A DNA stretch of 64,000 nucleotides from Mactromeris polynyma (GCA_032209605.1 JASFXZ010000044.1:1798001-1862000), one strand, 5' to 3'. Numbered from the stretch's first letter, positions 1-13,800 are shown. The notes: generated from the letters alone by a model not told the origin. A program made the numbers and translations.

Positions 1-3000
1 TTCTTGGACAAAATATGGAGACTTTGGGACTACGGATCTCTTACGAGATGTTTCCGTCTTTTTTCAAATGAAATGTCTATATGTTTTCATAAAAAATAAA
101 TGATTAATCGGTTAGTGATTTTACTAACCGATAACCGCATGTTGGAACGATTTTCAGGTTTCACAATTTCGGTTGCCTCAGACATTAAGAACCTTAAAAA
201 TGAAAACCGTTTGACTCCATACTATTTCATTTTCATTGTATAATGTTTTAAAGACAACACGTGTCATGCTCACAGCAACGTCATTTTGTTTTGGCGACGT
301 CATCTGAACATAATAATTGAATGTTCTATGATGGAAGTGGGTTTTTTGGCCATTTCATTTCATCCATGTTTTAATAGATCATTTTCATATGACTTTAGAT
401 GCAATGGTCTTATAGCTTTGTTGTTATACATATACATTTGTATTGTTTAGGATAGTATTTGGGAGTATTTTAAAGATGTATTTAATTCACAATAAGGAAA
501 TAAATGAAAGAAAATCAAACAAGGTGCACATGCTTATTTATCTCTACTCTACTACTATTACTAGAAATTACAAAATTATAAACAAACAAAATACAACAGT
601 CAATAATATCACTGGATTGTTGGAGCTGGACAAGTGGTGTCCTGATACGCAGGTCGCACATACGGTCTTGCAATTTTTTTAAAGTACTCCTTTCGTTCCT
701 GGCTTAGTCCATGTGGTCGAATAACTAGTGGGAGTACATCTTGTGTGAAGCTGTAATCTCGACACCGAAGGATGTTGTTTCACAGGAATTACTGTTTTCT
801 TTTACGGTTACACTCCTGATGACATCCTGGAGTACTGATAGTTTCCTGATAAAACAATGTCACAAGAAAGGGAATTAGACAATTATAAATATAATAAAAT
901 CGTAATCGATTAGTATGTGTTGATTGACATTTTAACAAACAATCTGATATTATAGACACAGTACTAACAGTTGTTTAATTTGGAACTGATATCTTACAAG
1001 TACGATATCAACTTCATGAGAACACTTATTAACTCACAGAATTATCAGAATTAAGTGTAAGTATATTGCTAATTAGAATCATATTTTTGTATCTTTTATA
1101 TTTCTCGAAAACATATGTTGTTCAATGGAAGTGTATCTATATCTCAAATGTAAGAATTTCAGGCAATATTTTTCGAATACACACTGTTTAATATTTGCTT
1201 TATTTTGAATCGGAAGACAGGATATTCTTATGAATTAAGGCTTTTACTCAAGCATGTTTTATTATTCACTATGACTTCATAATCATCGTAATCCCAATGG
1301 TAAAACACAAATAACCTATAAGTACCTTATTCCACGAATTGGTTTGAAGATTGGTGCAAGAAATGCTTTCCAGTCACGCCATTGCCACGCTGAGTATCTG
1401 GTTGCTTCATTCGTGGCAGACGACTTGTCAACAACAAGCTATTCAAACTATATACAAGACAACTTGCATGTACAATAAATATATTCTTTGCGTAGACATT
1501 ATTAAATTGTTTTTAAATTATTATATTGATGCTTTTTATAATGTAATACAGATGTTGCAATTGTTTAGACAAATCACCTGTATAACTTATATAAAATAAA
1601 TTGAAAAGCGTTAAAATTGATATTCATTTTATAAGTTTACGAAGTTATTTCCATTATTTATGTTGTTTTTGTTCGTTTTATATGGTTTAACTCCATTTTC
1701 AACAGTTTGTCATTTATACAAGCGGTCATTTGACCGAACCAGTTTTACTGTGATTAATTATCAAACAAATGTTTCATCAAGATCAAGTCAAATGTGTGGC
1801 CTCGATAGTGTAGAAAAGATTTTCATAAGATTTGACCAGGTGACTTAATTTCAAACTTGCCCAAGATTTGATAGAGAAAAACGTTGTGACCAAGTTTCAT
1901 GAAGATCAGGTAGAACATTTGACTTCTAGAGAATAACAAATTGACCTAGTGACATAATTATTGACCCTAGGTGACCTAGTTTTCAACTAGATTTCATATA
2001 AACAATATTTTACCTAGTTTCATGTAAACCAGGTTGAAAATGCGACCCATACAGCACAAGCAAAGTTTTACTATGATTTGACCTCTAGATTTAGTGTTTG
2101 ACCCCAGATGACAAAGTTTCAAACCTGACTTCGATTTCATATATTTGGTCAAAGTTTCATCAATATTTGATGTAAAAGTAGTTTCTAGAGTGTAAATAAG
2201 GCTGAAGTATTGTTAAATATGACTTTTTTTATTACTCAATGGGACATTACGTTTGACCTGCATGTCTGATATGAACCAAAATGGATCTTAACCAAGATCT
2301 CACAAGTATAACTATGATTAGGATTGGTAGAGAAATGAAGGAGCTAGAGTGTACACATGGTTGTATATGACATTTTTTGATAAATTAAGAGCCATAACTC
2401 TCGATCTGATGCATCAATTTTGCCCATAATCTGAACTAAAAAAAGTGTTTGTTTGACGTCTGCCTATGTAAATGATGTACTTTGTACAAGTCAAAATAAA
2501 CAGGACATGTTTGTAAAACATTATTCCCCTGCATGGCTTTTAGTCAGATTTATATTGTGTCCAATTGCATAAGCAATTTCAAAGTATGCTGCACAAATGT
2601 ACATGCTGGAAATGTTTTATGGTAAAAATGGTTAAACAAGGGTTTTGTGGATGCATAGTTTGATTAGTGCCATATTGGAAACACAAACAGTAACAACAGG
2701 TTGTTTGTTAACTGTAGGTAATGACAGAGCAAATCTCATGTATGCGATGAACTGAACTTAAATTTATATAGATACCGTAGTCATGTACAATAGAAGTCCA
2801 CTATTTTGTCATACTGAACATTCCAATTAATGGAAGGTATTTTGAATACAATTGACCTATGACCTAGACCCTTCGTCCCGTGACCCCAAAATCATTAGGG
2901 TACCTCTGCTACCAACTTTTCCGAGTAAGGCCGTGTAACAGCAAACATAGACTTCTTAATGTAGACTACAGACATATACACATATTGCTTGTAACAACTA

Positions 3001-3028
3001 CAGAACCTTTTATGAATTTTCATTTCAG
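1..3028. other. Outer left arm, no coding exon recognised
   Basis: I see no convincing exon here. Stretch 1850-2200 is rich in the hexamer TGACCT and its variants (such as TGACCTAGT and TTTGACCCC), a dispersed repeat. About 1490-1995 is absent from the matching place in the right arm (near 62690). At 2850-2930 there is one copy of a 'tgaccccaaaatcattaggg' repeat that is expanded in the right arm at 61320-61860. At least one 5' exon of the sulfotransferase must lie upstream, but I could not find it here. Confidence 0.6.
1850..2200. repeat. TGACCT-rich dispersed repeat, left arm
   Basis: The stretch contains many TGACCT/AGGTCA-type hexamers spaced by phrases such as 'aagtttcatgaagatcagg'. The right arm has the shorter equivalent at about 62470-62690. 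It is non-coding and resembles other repeats in the window at 6335-6520 and 61320-61860. Confidence 0.55.
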
Positions 3029-5770
3029 AGAATTTGTCTCCTTTGAATAACAGATTAAACAAGAATAACAGGTCATCTCAAGAAACAGCGAGCACAGACG
3101 TAGATGTCATATCGAGCACACTGCAACAGGTGTCATCTATACAAAGTCGGTTGAATGTTCATACCAAAGTAGAGTCTAGCGGAAGAGACCAATTTCGAAG
3201 TATTCTGTCAAGTTACGACATCAAATCAACCATTTTAGGACAAGATCAAAATATCAATACATCAAATGGTCCGAACAAAAGTGGGATCAAAGTTTTATCC
3301 AATAAGAAGATTGTCATAGTATTGGCATACATGAGGACAGGTTCAACACTGACAGCATCACTTCTTCAAGAGTACAATGAAACATTTTATGTATTTGAAC
3401 CAATACGATACATTTTACAGGCTTTTCGCTCCAAGAAAGTAACTCTTGGATACTTAAACGGCACAAAAAAGTAAGTTATCTTGTTTATTATGTTAAATAA
3501 ATTGTTTGTCAATAATGTTAACAAGTACAGTATAGATAGTTCCCACATCTACAATATTTAACTCCCTTGTTATTACTTGTCGGCCATTTAGATAGGCAAT
3601 CATTTTCGACATTTTGCCTCCAAGTATGACTTTGACGCTACAGACACGGTTATTGCTTGCGACACATCGTCTAATCTTGGTAAATATGTGTGCCAAGTAA
3701 TTCGAATATCCCACAGTAAAGGACAGTGCAATACTGCGAACAAGATGTTTTAGACCCATTTTTTACATTTGACCTCCAAGTGTGTCATTGACCTTGAGCT
3801 ACGGACAGGGGTCTTGCACGTGACATGCCATCACATCATAGTGAACCTTTGTGCCAAGTCATTTGAAAATCCCCTAATAAATATAGGAGAAATGGTCCGT
3901 ACTAAGAAGTCTAGACCCATTTTAGACATTTGACATTGAGGTGTGACCTCGACCTATGAGCTAAGGACAGAGGTCTTGCGCCTGACATGCAATCTCATTA
4001 TGGTGAAAATTTGTGCCAAGTTATTTAAAACTCCCCAATATATATCAGAGAAATGGTCTAGACAAAAAAATCTAGACCCATTTTAGTCATTTGACCACTA
4101 AGTGTAACCTTGACCTGCGAACTACAGACATGTTCTTGCGCGCGACACGCCATCTCATCATGGTGTACATTTGTACCATGGATTTTGAAAAAAACCACAA
4201 TAAATGACATTGCAATAATCCAAATCAAATGTTTAAGACCCATTTATGTTTGGCCGTGACTTTTGAGCTACGGACACGGGTCTTGCACGCGACACTCCGT
4301 CTCATCATGGTGAACATTTGTGACAAGTCATTTGAAAATCCTCCAATACGTGACAGAGTAACGGTCCGGACAAAGAAAATCCGGACACACGCACGCACAT
4401 ACACTGAACTGCCATTGAGGCAACTATGTCGAGCTCACCGCAAGGGGGCTCGACAGAAGTGGTCATGTTCGAGTGTATGACCTATCTCGTTCCACTGATC
4501 TATAGTGCTATTAAATTGACCACGAACAGTTGTATGAACTTTCAGGACCGATCCTTGCCAACTAGGAAATGTAACGGACCAGGTTATAATTATATTCATA
4601 TGTTAGCGGTTAATAAAATTGCACTATACTGTTAGATAATATGAAATAAAAAGGTTTTCACCGGGACTTGAAAACATGTTTGAGCTATCTACATAGTTCG
4701 AGATTCGAAGTTCTACTGTGTTATATTATTTACCATAAAATGTTATTAAGATACTCACAGATCAATTCACAGGATACTGTCATGAGTTCTTTCCCCTTCT
4801 CTATTCCTTCTATAGTTATGTATATATGGTACTAAATCCAAGAAATACAGTAGGGCAGAGAACTCATGACAATCTACTGCGGATTAATGTATCAATACTG
4901 AAAAGAAACATTATGGTCCAAGTTTGTATCTATTGGATTCTAAATGTCATGTCATTTTATATTTTCAGACTGTACGATAATTCCATGAAAAGTGAAACAG
5001 TCATGAATGAGGTGCAAAGTTGGCTGACCTGTCAGATTGGTAATATAAGCATAGGAAGTTTGACAGACATGTTCCATACACATTTTACAAAATACATGAA
5101 AGACTTCAATAAATGTTATAAAACGGCCAAGAAAAATCATGCCCAGGATGCTACGAACCAGTGCCTCGTTCACGTGATAACTAGCTGTCAAAATGCACCG
5201 TTGATAGTGCTTAAATTCATACGGATGGAAATGTCCGCCATCGTGAAATTACTGCCCTATTTCCCGAATATGAAAATACTTCATCTTGTTCGAGATCCTA
5301 GGGGTATTGTTAACTCAAGAGAGCAAATTAAAGACTCTTATGCTCCTAAAAATGTATTGGGGCTTTGCGATTCAATGCAGAGAGATTTAGATACCACAAA
5401 AAGGATACAGCAAGTATATTCAGATCGTGTTAAAATTGTTTTCTATGAAGATATGGCTGAAAGACCACTTAATACCTCAAAAGCGATTTCAGAATTTAGT
5501 GGAATAGAATTTACTGACCACATGAAAGATTACATCAAATCACAGACTTCGGCGACCAGAGACTCGGGTAGCTATTCCACTGCGAGGAAGAATTCCACTA
5601 AGGTAGCCAGCAAATGGAGAACCATGTTGGACCCAAAATATGCCAGATTCGTTTACACCAGTTGTAAAAGCAGTAACAAATATTTAGGGTACTTGCCATT
5701 AATATCAAATGTTGATCAAAGAAACATCAGCATACCCTCAAGAAGACAATTAGAAACGAGAGGGCCATGA
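3029..5770 (+). CDS. Carbohydrate 6-O-sulfotransferase-like gene A, last two exons
   Basis: The protein should move sulfate from PAPS onto a sugar hydroxyl in the Golgi lumen (CHST1/CHST3-type family). Exons are 3029-3470 and 4969-5770, with acceptors catttcag and attttcag and donor gtaagt; the split codon between them completes in frame. Exon one has a Ser/Thr/Asn-rich stem of about 90 residues, then the 5'-phosphosulfate loop RTGSTL (3334-3351) followed by FEP. Exon two has the 3'-phosphate motif LVRDPRGIVNSR (5285-5320), DSMQRDL and a C-terminal region ending in RRQLETRGP. The first exon starts one base into a codon, so a 5' exon carrying the start and a signal anchor is missing from what I can identify. 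The ATG at 4826 lies in intron sequence and is not the start. The family is clear; the exact acceptor sugar is not. Confidence 0.86.
3690..4400. repeat. ~162-bp tandem array in sulfotransferase A intron
   Basis: About four units are seen by the recurrence of 'gacccatttt' near 3750, 3912, 4074 and 4238. Each unit contains 'tgacctt' or 'tttgacct' phrases, the phrase 'acatgccatctcatcatggtg' in variant forms, and 'gaaatggtccg'. The related array in the other arm is at 57900-58600. The short ORFs over it are chance readings of the repeat. Confidence 0.8.
4401..4968. other. Remainder of sulfotransferase A intron
   Basis: This contains a left-only stretch of about 110 bp around 4386-4500 with no recognisable product. 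The sequence from about 4500 onwards is shared with the right arm (57400-57880) and ends in a pyrimidine-rich acceptor at 4961-4968. I see no coding exon. Confidence 0.6.
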
Positions 5771-6034
5771 TGTCCCTATATCGCTAACAATTCGGACTAA
5801 ATTAGACTTATGTGCTGTAATGTTTTTGTTTTCTGATCTTTATGGTGATCGTGGGTGCTTTGCGTTGGTTTTGTGTGTTAAGAGTTCATAGCTGGTTTCC
5901 CTCGGTGGACGAGGACGGGAGCCAGTGGTAGTGTATAAATGAGAGAAAACGCGGGAAATGTGGGAGTTGGTAATTGGCAATCAAGGTGAATAGATCGATG
6001 GGATGAATAATTAAATAATACTTTTTTATTTCTT
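5771..6034 (+). other. Probable 3' UTR / flank of sulfotransferase A
   Basis: This stretch follows the stop codon and is well conserved with the opposite arm (about 56330-56590). It includes a block about ctggtttccctcggtggacg. No coding potential is visible and I see no AATAAA close to the stop. Confidence 0.5.
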
Positions 6035-6205
6035 CTTTTCAACGAAATGCATTTCGTAAAAACGTAATATTATTTCGTAAATACGAAATATTATTTCATA
6101 AAAATGAAATATTATATCGTAATTATGAAATAATATATAATTTTTATGAAATAATATTTCGAATTTATGAAATAATATTTTTGTACTTACAAAATAATGC
6201 TTTGT
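6035..6205. repeat. AT-rich palindromic array (left)
   Basis: There is a perfect 16-bp palindrome ACGAAATGCATTTCGT at about 6041-6056. It is followed by repeats of about 20 bp alternating 'gaaatattatttc' with its reverse complement, interrupted by 'gtaaatac' or 'ataaaaat'. Single strands could fold into a chain of hairpins. The right arm carries a shorter version at 56195-56325. The reading frame across it is an artefact of the repeat. Confidence 0.82.
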
Positions 6206-6334
6206 ATTTACGCTACCAAATATGAATGTGTGCACAGCTGTTTGTATACTGTGACAAAAACTCCTGACATTTTGTATAAAAACAAGTTTGACACCCAAGA
6301 CAATTACAACAAGAGGGGTTTGTAAAACATAATG

Positions 6335-6520
6335 CCCCCTGTGACCTTGACCTTTGACCCCAAAATCAATAGGGTTCCTCTGTTACCCAAGATGAATATG
6401 TAGACCAAGTTTGAGGATGATAGGTCAGGGTACTTGAGTTATTGATCGGACCTACGGACGGATATACATGTCCGACCGGCATGTGTAAACCAATATGCCC
6501 CTCTCTTCTTCGAAGGGGAC
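6335..6520. repeat. Dispersed 'tgaccttgacctttgacccc' repeat, left copy
   Basis: The stretch holds the phrase tgaccttgacctttgacccc, then 'aaaatcaatagggttcctct' and a trailing part ending near 'ccaatatgcccctctcttcttcgaa'-like sequence. A reverse-complement copy is at 55890-56085, and multiple tandem copies lie at 61320-61860. It contains direct TGACCT half-sites spaced by a few bases. Confidence 0.65.
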
Positions 6521-6749
6521 ATAGAAAGGAATCCCTATCTAATGACCAATCTTATTCAGCCTGTAACCAGAAACAAACTTTCTTTATGTCAAATCAAATG
6601 GCATTGTTACTGCTAAACGATGATAATAGGACCAAAGAACTGCATCGAGGGTTAGTACGTCAAGTAAATCGTATATCTGCTCATTTCAACTATAACTAAC
6701 AACAATATACACATTGCCTGGCTAGATGAATGAAGCCTTTTATCTACAA

Positions 6750-6925
6750 TACAGTCAGACCTCGTTCATAACGACAACCTTCTATCCGAATACTTGGTAA
6801 CATCCGAAATAAATATCAGGTCCTGATGTATCTTAGGCACATCGAATTGCAATGTGTTATTAGAAACCATGTTTTATTCGAAATGAAATTTCAGGCCCGA
6901 TGAATTTGATTGAACAAGGTAAATA
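6750..6925. mobile_element. MITE family C, left-arm copy
   Basis: One terminus reads tacagtcagacctcgttcat, like the terminus of the complete copy at 42875-43060. Internal sequence around 'ccgaaataaatatcaggtcc' matches that copy and the right-arm copy at 55485-55656. The second terminus is degraded. It is non-coding and most likely a Tc1/mariner-type derivative, given the TA at the ends. Confidence 0.7.
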
Positions 6926-7858
6926 TCACCCACTTGAACTAGTAAAATCTTCATGCCCACATATTCATGTGAAACTTAGTGATAACAGAATTACCACACA
7001 AATGTTAAATAAATGATAAATACAACTCAAAACTGGTTTTCCAATGTTATGACAAATTTAGACTTATTCAACCACTTTACCAACAGAAACGCGCTGAACA
7101 TGGACTGGGTTAAATAAGAAATAATTGAATATTTATTCTAATGTGTGTAAAACCGAATTCCAAAAGGTGCCAAAAATTAAGAACCTACAAAATATTTTAA
7201 ACTTTTAAACTTGAAAAGAAACGAGCGCGCAATATATTCACAATTCACATAGAGAGACTGGACGAAGTATTGGGAAGGCACCACATCAAAGACTTTGTAC
7301 CATGTGCTGAACAGGTTTTGTCGAAGACGAGTCCCATTTTTTGACTGGTTGTCCTCTATATGACAATCTAAGGACACTAACATTCCATGATATCATATCT
7401 ACAGATGAATTTATTCATATGAGTGCCAGTGATAACTTGTTTTCTCATTAATAATTGCCAAAATAAAGAGATAAAATATTTAACAAAAGCATACCTCTTC
7501 TGACGACAATTAATTTATGACAAATCATTTGTTTAAACTCTATGTAAAATTACTTAAGCTGTGTATCTGTTTATCACATTTTGATGATATAATTTTGTGA
7601 TCTCATATACATGTTTTGCTTTTAATTGGCGTAATTATGTATACTAGTATTTTTACGATCCATATTTTAGGTGACATATAGGTCCAATGGTCCGGGTGTC
7701 TACTATACTATTTGTATATGTAAATGCTTTGTACACATTTCACTATAATAAACAATTTACTTACTAACTCATGCAGAACTAGTAGGAAAATGTGTATGCT
7801 TTTTTTATCGTACCAGTTTGAAAAAAATAACGACATATTGAATATACTAACATATAAT
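6926..7858. other. Left-arm intergenic DNA between sulfotransferase A and AATF
   Basis: The sequence is shared with the right arm (about 54540-55480) but no conserved reading frame is seen. A degenerate ORF at 7177-7383 has no match I recognise and is broken in the other arm. This stretch separates the converging 3' ends of sulfotransferase A (+) and AATF (-). Confidence 0.55.
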
Positions 7859-7864
7859 TTTATT
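7859..7864 (-). terminator. AATF poly(A) signal
   Basis: On the - strand AATAAA begins 27 nt after the AATF stop codon. The orphan copy in the right arm has lost this signal: an unrelated AT-rich right-only block starts directly after its stop at 54036. Confidence 0.7.
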
Positions 7865-7890
7865 CAACCAGATCAAACCAGAACATTTCA

Positions 7891-10800
7891 TTAAAGATTC
7901 ATGCTTTGAAATCTTCTTCCAAATAAGGATCTGAACAGCTCATCCCTGAAATCAAAGAAATGCTTCAGTTTACCATAAGGAATCTAATCTTTGGAATAAA
8001 ATACACTCGAATGACTTCTGAAATCTTTAAGCGGCATAACATTTTATTACACAATATGACATCCTTGCAAATGAAAATAGTTTTTATTTCACTTCATTTG
8101 ACATATTTTGCAAGAGATAAGACATTTTCCAGGCCTAAAACATATGTTTGTTTCAGGTTTCATGCTCCAAACAAATAGGTTAGGTAGGTAGGAAATATTT
8201 TTTTGGAGATTTTTTGAATTTTCAAACGAAGCAAATTAAAAACAGATTTAAATGAATAGATTAAAAGAAAATCTCTTTCCCTTTTAACATGGATAATGTT
8301 TAATCAAGGTGAATATAACCCTCTTTAGCTGGAATACTCGTAAAGTGTCTAATAACTGGGCAAAAATTTGAACCTAAAGAACTATTCTCACAAAGAAATT
8401 TTACCAAAAGGAAAAAAAATGTTATCACACGAAAAAATGTTCTACAGTGGGGGCCAGAAAAATGGTAGGTCGAGAAATCTGAAACAAACACATTTTTTAC
8501 GCCTAATAAATGTGACAGTCTGTGACATGAAACACCAATAAAACCTGTTTTGTTGTACATGTGCACCTAATGTCATTCTCTGCTCTAAGACCACCATCTC
8601 CCGTATATGAGAATTGTCACTTAAAACATAAAGATTGTCTAAGGTTCAAACCTTCAGCATTCACTATGGGAGTTAAGCATATTATTTTATAACATACTTG
8701 GATTAGATAAACAAATTTACATTCTTGACATCATTCTGGAGTAGGGCTGCAACGATATAGGTGTTCAGTATTTTTTTTGTTTCCAGCATTAAAATCATTT
8801 TCCAAAAAAATCTCTGTTTGTCGGTCAGTTTGGTTTCAATTACTACCATTGCGATTTTTTGGTTATTCCGTTCAGTTATATAAATATATGTAATACATAA
8901 AATTGTCAATAACTTGTATGTTAATGACTTGTCAAGACCAGACATACAAATTTGACTAGGTAAAACAATGTGTTACAAAGTAGAGCAATGACTAGAAAAA
9001 GAACTTCATGTACCATAATAAAAGTGAACAATTCAAATAGCTGTGTAACTTTCCGACCAGTATAAACTTACGAGTTCTCTCACTAGAATATTGCTTCAGG
9101 AATAAAAATGCCATCTGATGTATCAAACCAAATATTCATGAAACAGTACCGAACCAAGAAAAAAGAACCGAACTTCAGTTAATCATTGCAGCCGTATTCT
9201 GGAGACAAGTAATATTAAGTCTTATTTTTGACAAAATATCCTAAGTCATAAATATGTGAAATTGGTGGTAATTACACTATACAACACTGTATTGTCACTT
9301 TTCTTTCATGTTTCCTAAAACCACAAATACAAGAGTCTGATACAGTATTTTCTATCCTGACTTACATGCAAGGCTAGCGCTAGCATAGGACATACCTGTA
9401 TTGTAACAATGCAATGTTTGCATAGTATGTCTGTATGACGGCTTTAACATGCCATCTTCTAAAAATTATTACTAGACATATTTTGACAGAAGATGCGACT
9501 ATCTACCTATAAGCAGCGAGTACCATGCTCTAACACTCTCTTACTCAGCTTAGTAAGAATTCACATTTTCAACTACTTTACCTCAACAATAATAAATCTG
9601 ATATATCAAGTACATACCTGGCTTCATGTGTCCAGTCACATGTATCAACCGGTGCCATAAAGTTGACCAGTTTCTTATGAACATCATACCTGTAAATAAA
9701 TCAACCCACAAATTGTCAGATATACAGTATAACCACAAAAGTAAAACCCACCCAAAGAAAGTGTTTGTTTGCTGGGATCTGACCACAATACTTTGGGTGG
9801 GTCAGAAGATAATTTTTTTATATATGTTACTATATGAGGAAAATGGAGTAATCACTGAAGGTGATTAGTACACCACAATTTACTACATAACGCTTTGTCA
9901 GACACATTCTCGTGAAAATCCAAGATGGTTTCCAGTCCGCCATCTTAAATGTAATCGAAAATAAATTATACCACACACTACAACTCATCATGTAGATTAT
10001 TAGTGTGAAGTTTCATGAAAATCTTCACAAAAAAACTGTAGAAATAATTTGTTCCACAAGGCTTTGTTAACAGACCAACAGAGTGACCCCAGTATACCCC
10101 AGTCAAACATCGTGGGGTAAAATGACCTAGAAACAATCCAATATACAAGAGCCAAAAATACCAGGCCGCGACCAATTTTAGATACTGGAGTACTGTAACA
10201 ATGTTATAATATTGCATAAAACAGACATGAATAAATTTTAGATTGAATTGTTATTCATCAAATGAATCTGTTAGTTCAGGTATTTCAGCTGTAATTGAAG
10301 CCTTTATTTGACTATGCAACCATAGGCAGTAGAATTCTTTCAACAAAATTGAAATAAAAAATACCCAAAAATCATACTGAAAAAAAACAGTCAGAACAAT
10401 GTGCATAGGAACTTTCAATCATTCAAATACAACAGCCAAAGCTGAAATGGATTCTAAAATGTGAGCAGTGCACTTAAAATCATCTGTTTATTGTGCGTTT
10501 ATGCTTTAATGGTTCTCTATTCTTCCAAATTGAGAAAGTTTTAGTGTGAAGCATTCCAGGACACTGGTCATCATGAGGTGATTCAAAAACAAGACACAAA
10601 ACTATGCTTATTACCTGACTTTTCTTCCTTTGCTTGCCTTTGTATCCACAACTTTCTTAGTCTTAGATCGTAATTTCTGTATCTCCAACCATTGTCTATA
10701 TTAGAAATAGTAAAATAGACTACTGTAAAACCTCACTTAAAGACCACATCAATAATAAGATCACCTCAAAATAAAGAACATAATTTTCAAGTCCATTTTC

Positions 10801-13800
10801 ACTGTTTGTTCTTGATACAACCTCAATATCAAGACCACCTCAATAAGAGCAAGTGTCCCATTGATAGTCCTATTATTAAGGTTTTACTGTACATAGAACT
10901 ACAAATGCACCTAGACGATTGACATATGATGCTAATTAAATTATGTTTGTCGACCCTTGTATGATACAAAATGAAAAACAACAAAGCAATCAATAACCCT
11001 TTGTATGATAAGATATCACAGACAGCAAATCAATCATGAATAGCAAGATGATTGTTTCTTACATACTATCAATCAACTGTCCGTTCATCACCCTTTATGT
11101 CATTGTTAATACATTCAAAACCTTGACCACCGTTAGTTATGGATAAAGATGCTTTTTGGTAGAGCTGGAGTGTACAATATTTTTCAACATTTTTCAGTCA
11201 CCTGTATGTGGTACTGTGGTCAATTGTCCTATTAAGTTTTCCTGGGTTATTTTACAAGCAACTGACAACTTCCCCACATTAATCAGAGGTGAATATAATG
11301 TCAATGATGATAAAATAATCAGATATATAAAATTAACTTATTCATTATGCTCATATGGGCAGATTGCTCAGAAAGTTGTAGAAGAAGTGGTTGCCACATG
11401 CAAATTCTCTTGGTATTTTCTCAATTATCACATATTTGGGAATGACTTCTATAAGTGCTCATCAGTTTTGTTTATCAAAATGGCTGATGATTAAGAACAA
11501 ATGAGGTAAATATTGGAGATGTGGGAACTATCTATATTACGTCTTATTTCAGTTGAATGCCTAGATATCTTACATGATGTCATTATCACTGTGAGTGTAT
11601 CAGATAATCATTGATCATTATTCCATGTAAACCACCAGAAAGCATGAAATAAAATACAATATTCAAGAAATGTTGATATTTATACCTGCTGAGAGCAACA
11701 GGATCATTCACATCGCTAGTTTTCTTCTCTATCAGTTCTCGGAGCATTTGATGGTAAAAATCATCATCATCAAATATCTCTTCATCATAATCCTTGAGAT
11801 GTTCCCTAGATCCAGCATTATCTTCATCCTGAAAACAGATGGAAGTAAGTTTATGCACAATATGTCCCTGTTACACATGATGGTTAGTTGACTTATGTAC
11901 CTGGGTTTAATAACCATACCAAATGTTTCAGACTGTCTTAATTTTTCAAAGCATTAGCCCTCTTTGGCAAGTTTATAAGTAAAACCACTACAGGGGCGTA
12001 GCTTAGCCGAGTGATGTGTTTACCTAGTTTTAAGGTGGAGATTTGTGTAGCTAGATCGTCAGAGATACGTTTTGGTGTATATTACGTTTTGGTGTATATT
12101 ACGTTCTGGTAAATATGCTTACAATAACATCAAAAACATACATCAAGTATCTTATTGCAGTTTAGGCCATTCTATTTTTTGATTTTCAAAAAAGTGTAGG
12201 TCGCATGCGGCCTATAAGAATCTATGCCCCTGCACTAACCTGAAAGCATTCTTACCACCAGAAAGCTACTAAAAGTCTAAATTATCCAATGTATCTACAC
12301 ACTGTTAATATCATCATACTATGGATGAATTTTTTTTAGTCTCTACCTCCTAACAGAACATGTTCGCGAACAATACATATTTGCCTATTTGGGCTAGCAC
12401 CCAGGAATGTCTACCAGCTTCAAGTACAAGTCTACAAGCCCAGGGCTTGGGACTGGTGGGTAACCAAATGTAGTCTTACACAAAGAACTGACAGATAAAT
12501 TCCTGAATCAAGACAGGAATGACTTTATGCACAATTTTTCTACATACAAATCATAAAGAAACAGACCACGTGCCCAAGGAAAATACTGTTGACCTTAGAA
12601 CTAACTGTCATGTCAACTTACTGAAAATTATGGCAGCAAGGAAATATATTCCTTTTTTCACCTTTAATTTGAATTATGGACCGCTTTCAGATTTACCAGT
12701 GTTCCTGGGTTACCAATAAGAAGTAACTTAGGTCAAGCTAACCAGACAGGCTAATGAACATTCATTGCAGTCCAAGTATAATGTATTTAAATTCACTCCA
12801 AATTACACAAACATTTCAAACCTGATCTGGTGGCAATGTCTCTGATTGATCAATCTTCGGAGTCGTACCAAGCACTCGATACGTTGACCTCTTCAACTGG
12901 CTTCTTTTAATCAATCTTCCTTTGTCACTCAGAATCTGAAAACAGTGTACAAGCAAATGTTAGTTTTTGTTAGGGCCGTCATTGATACAATTGATATTGA
13001 TATAACAGACTTTCTTGAAACTTTCATGTCAGGACAGTAGGTGTTTTACAGTAGTCTGTACAAATTAGTCTGATCCTGACCTTTATACATGAATATATCT
13101 TACAGGGTTCGAAAATGTCAGTTACTTGTGGAACAGTAAGTTAGTACTAGTTGATAATTAATTCCAGAAAAACTGATTAGGTCAAATGGACGCTGTGACA
13201 GAAAAATTGTTGAAAAAATGCTGTTTAGCCTGATGAAAATATAAAACAATTACAACCTCGATAATAAGGCCAGCATTCGAACCACTGAAAACTGGTCTTG
13301 TTATTGTGTTGGTCTTAATATTGAGGTTAAATAAAGAGTAAACAGTGAAAATGGAGTTGAAAATTGTGTTCTTAATTTTGGGATGGTCTTATTATTTAGG
13401 TGGTTTTTAGGTGAGGTTTCGCTGTATATGAAATTAGTCAGTCGTAAGATTATGCTAATAGAGGTCGGCAGAACAAGGTTAATATGTCTGAGTAATACTA
13501 CAATGAATTAAAAGATTAACAGAAGCAAACAGATCACCTGATTGATTTGCACAAGAGCTGATTGATCAAAGGCACTGAATGATTTTCCTTTCACTTTCCC
13601 TGAAGCAAGACGAGTCTTATCAAACCACTTTTGTATGGTGGCATCTCTGAAATGTCGGAAAAGAAAATGCTACATTAAATACTTGTAACATATGACCAAG
13701 AGTCCTAACAATATAAATCAAGGGAAGTTACTCTGATAGATTGCACTTATTTTAAATAAAACATTAATCATTCAGACATTCTCTTTTCTACACAAACTCA

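Larger units (their letters stand above)
1..10848. repeat. Left arm of a large inverted repeat
   Basis: This segment is matched in reverse complement by 52766-64000. Anchors I aligned by eye are 241-330 with 63910-64000, 3029-3470 with 60771-61212, 4969-5770 with 56592-57393, 6750-6925 with 55485-55656, 7891-7945 with 53982-54036, 9618-9689 with 53447-53518 and 10615-10848 with 52766-52999. The arm carries one sulfotransferase gene portion and the last three exons of AATF. Left-only blocks are about 1490-1995, 8050-9330 and 9700-10150. The left edge lies outside the window because similarity still holds where the right arm reaches base 64000. Confidence 0.93.

Noticed and set aside
4826..4968. 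ATG-started extension upstream of sulfotransferase exon two
   Set aside because: An acceptor 'attttcag' at 4961-4968 and exact phase with the exon ending at 3470 show that the extension is intron. The same holds for 57394-57464.
6026..6298. 90-aa ORF (-) rich in FHKFEILFHKN-like repeats
   Set aside because: It is the palindromic AT array read in frame; the right arm has a different number of units and another frame.
11156..11494. 112-aa ORF on + opposite AATF
   Set aside because: It lies over MITE family D; the other copy at 59652-59964 does not keep the frame.
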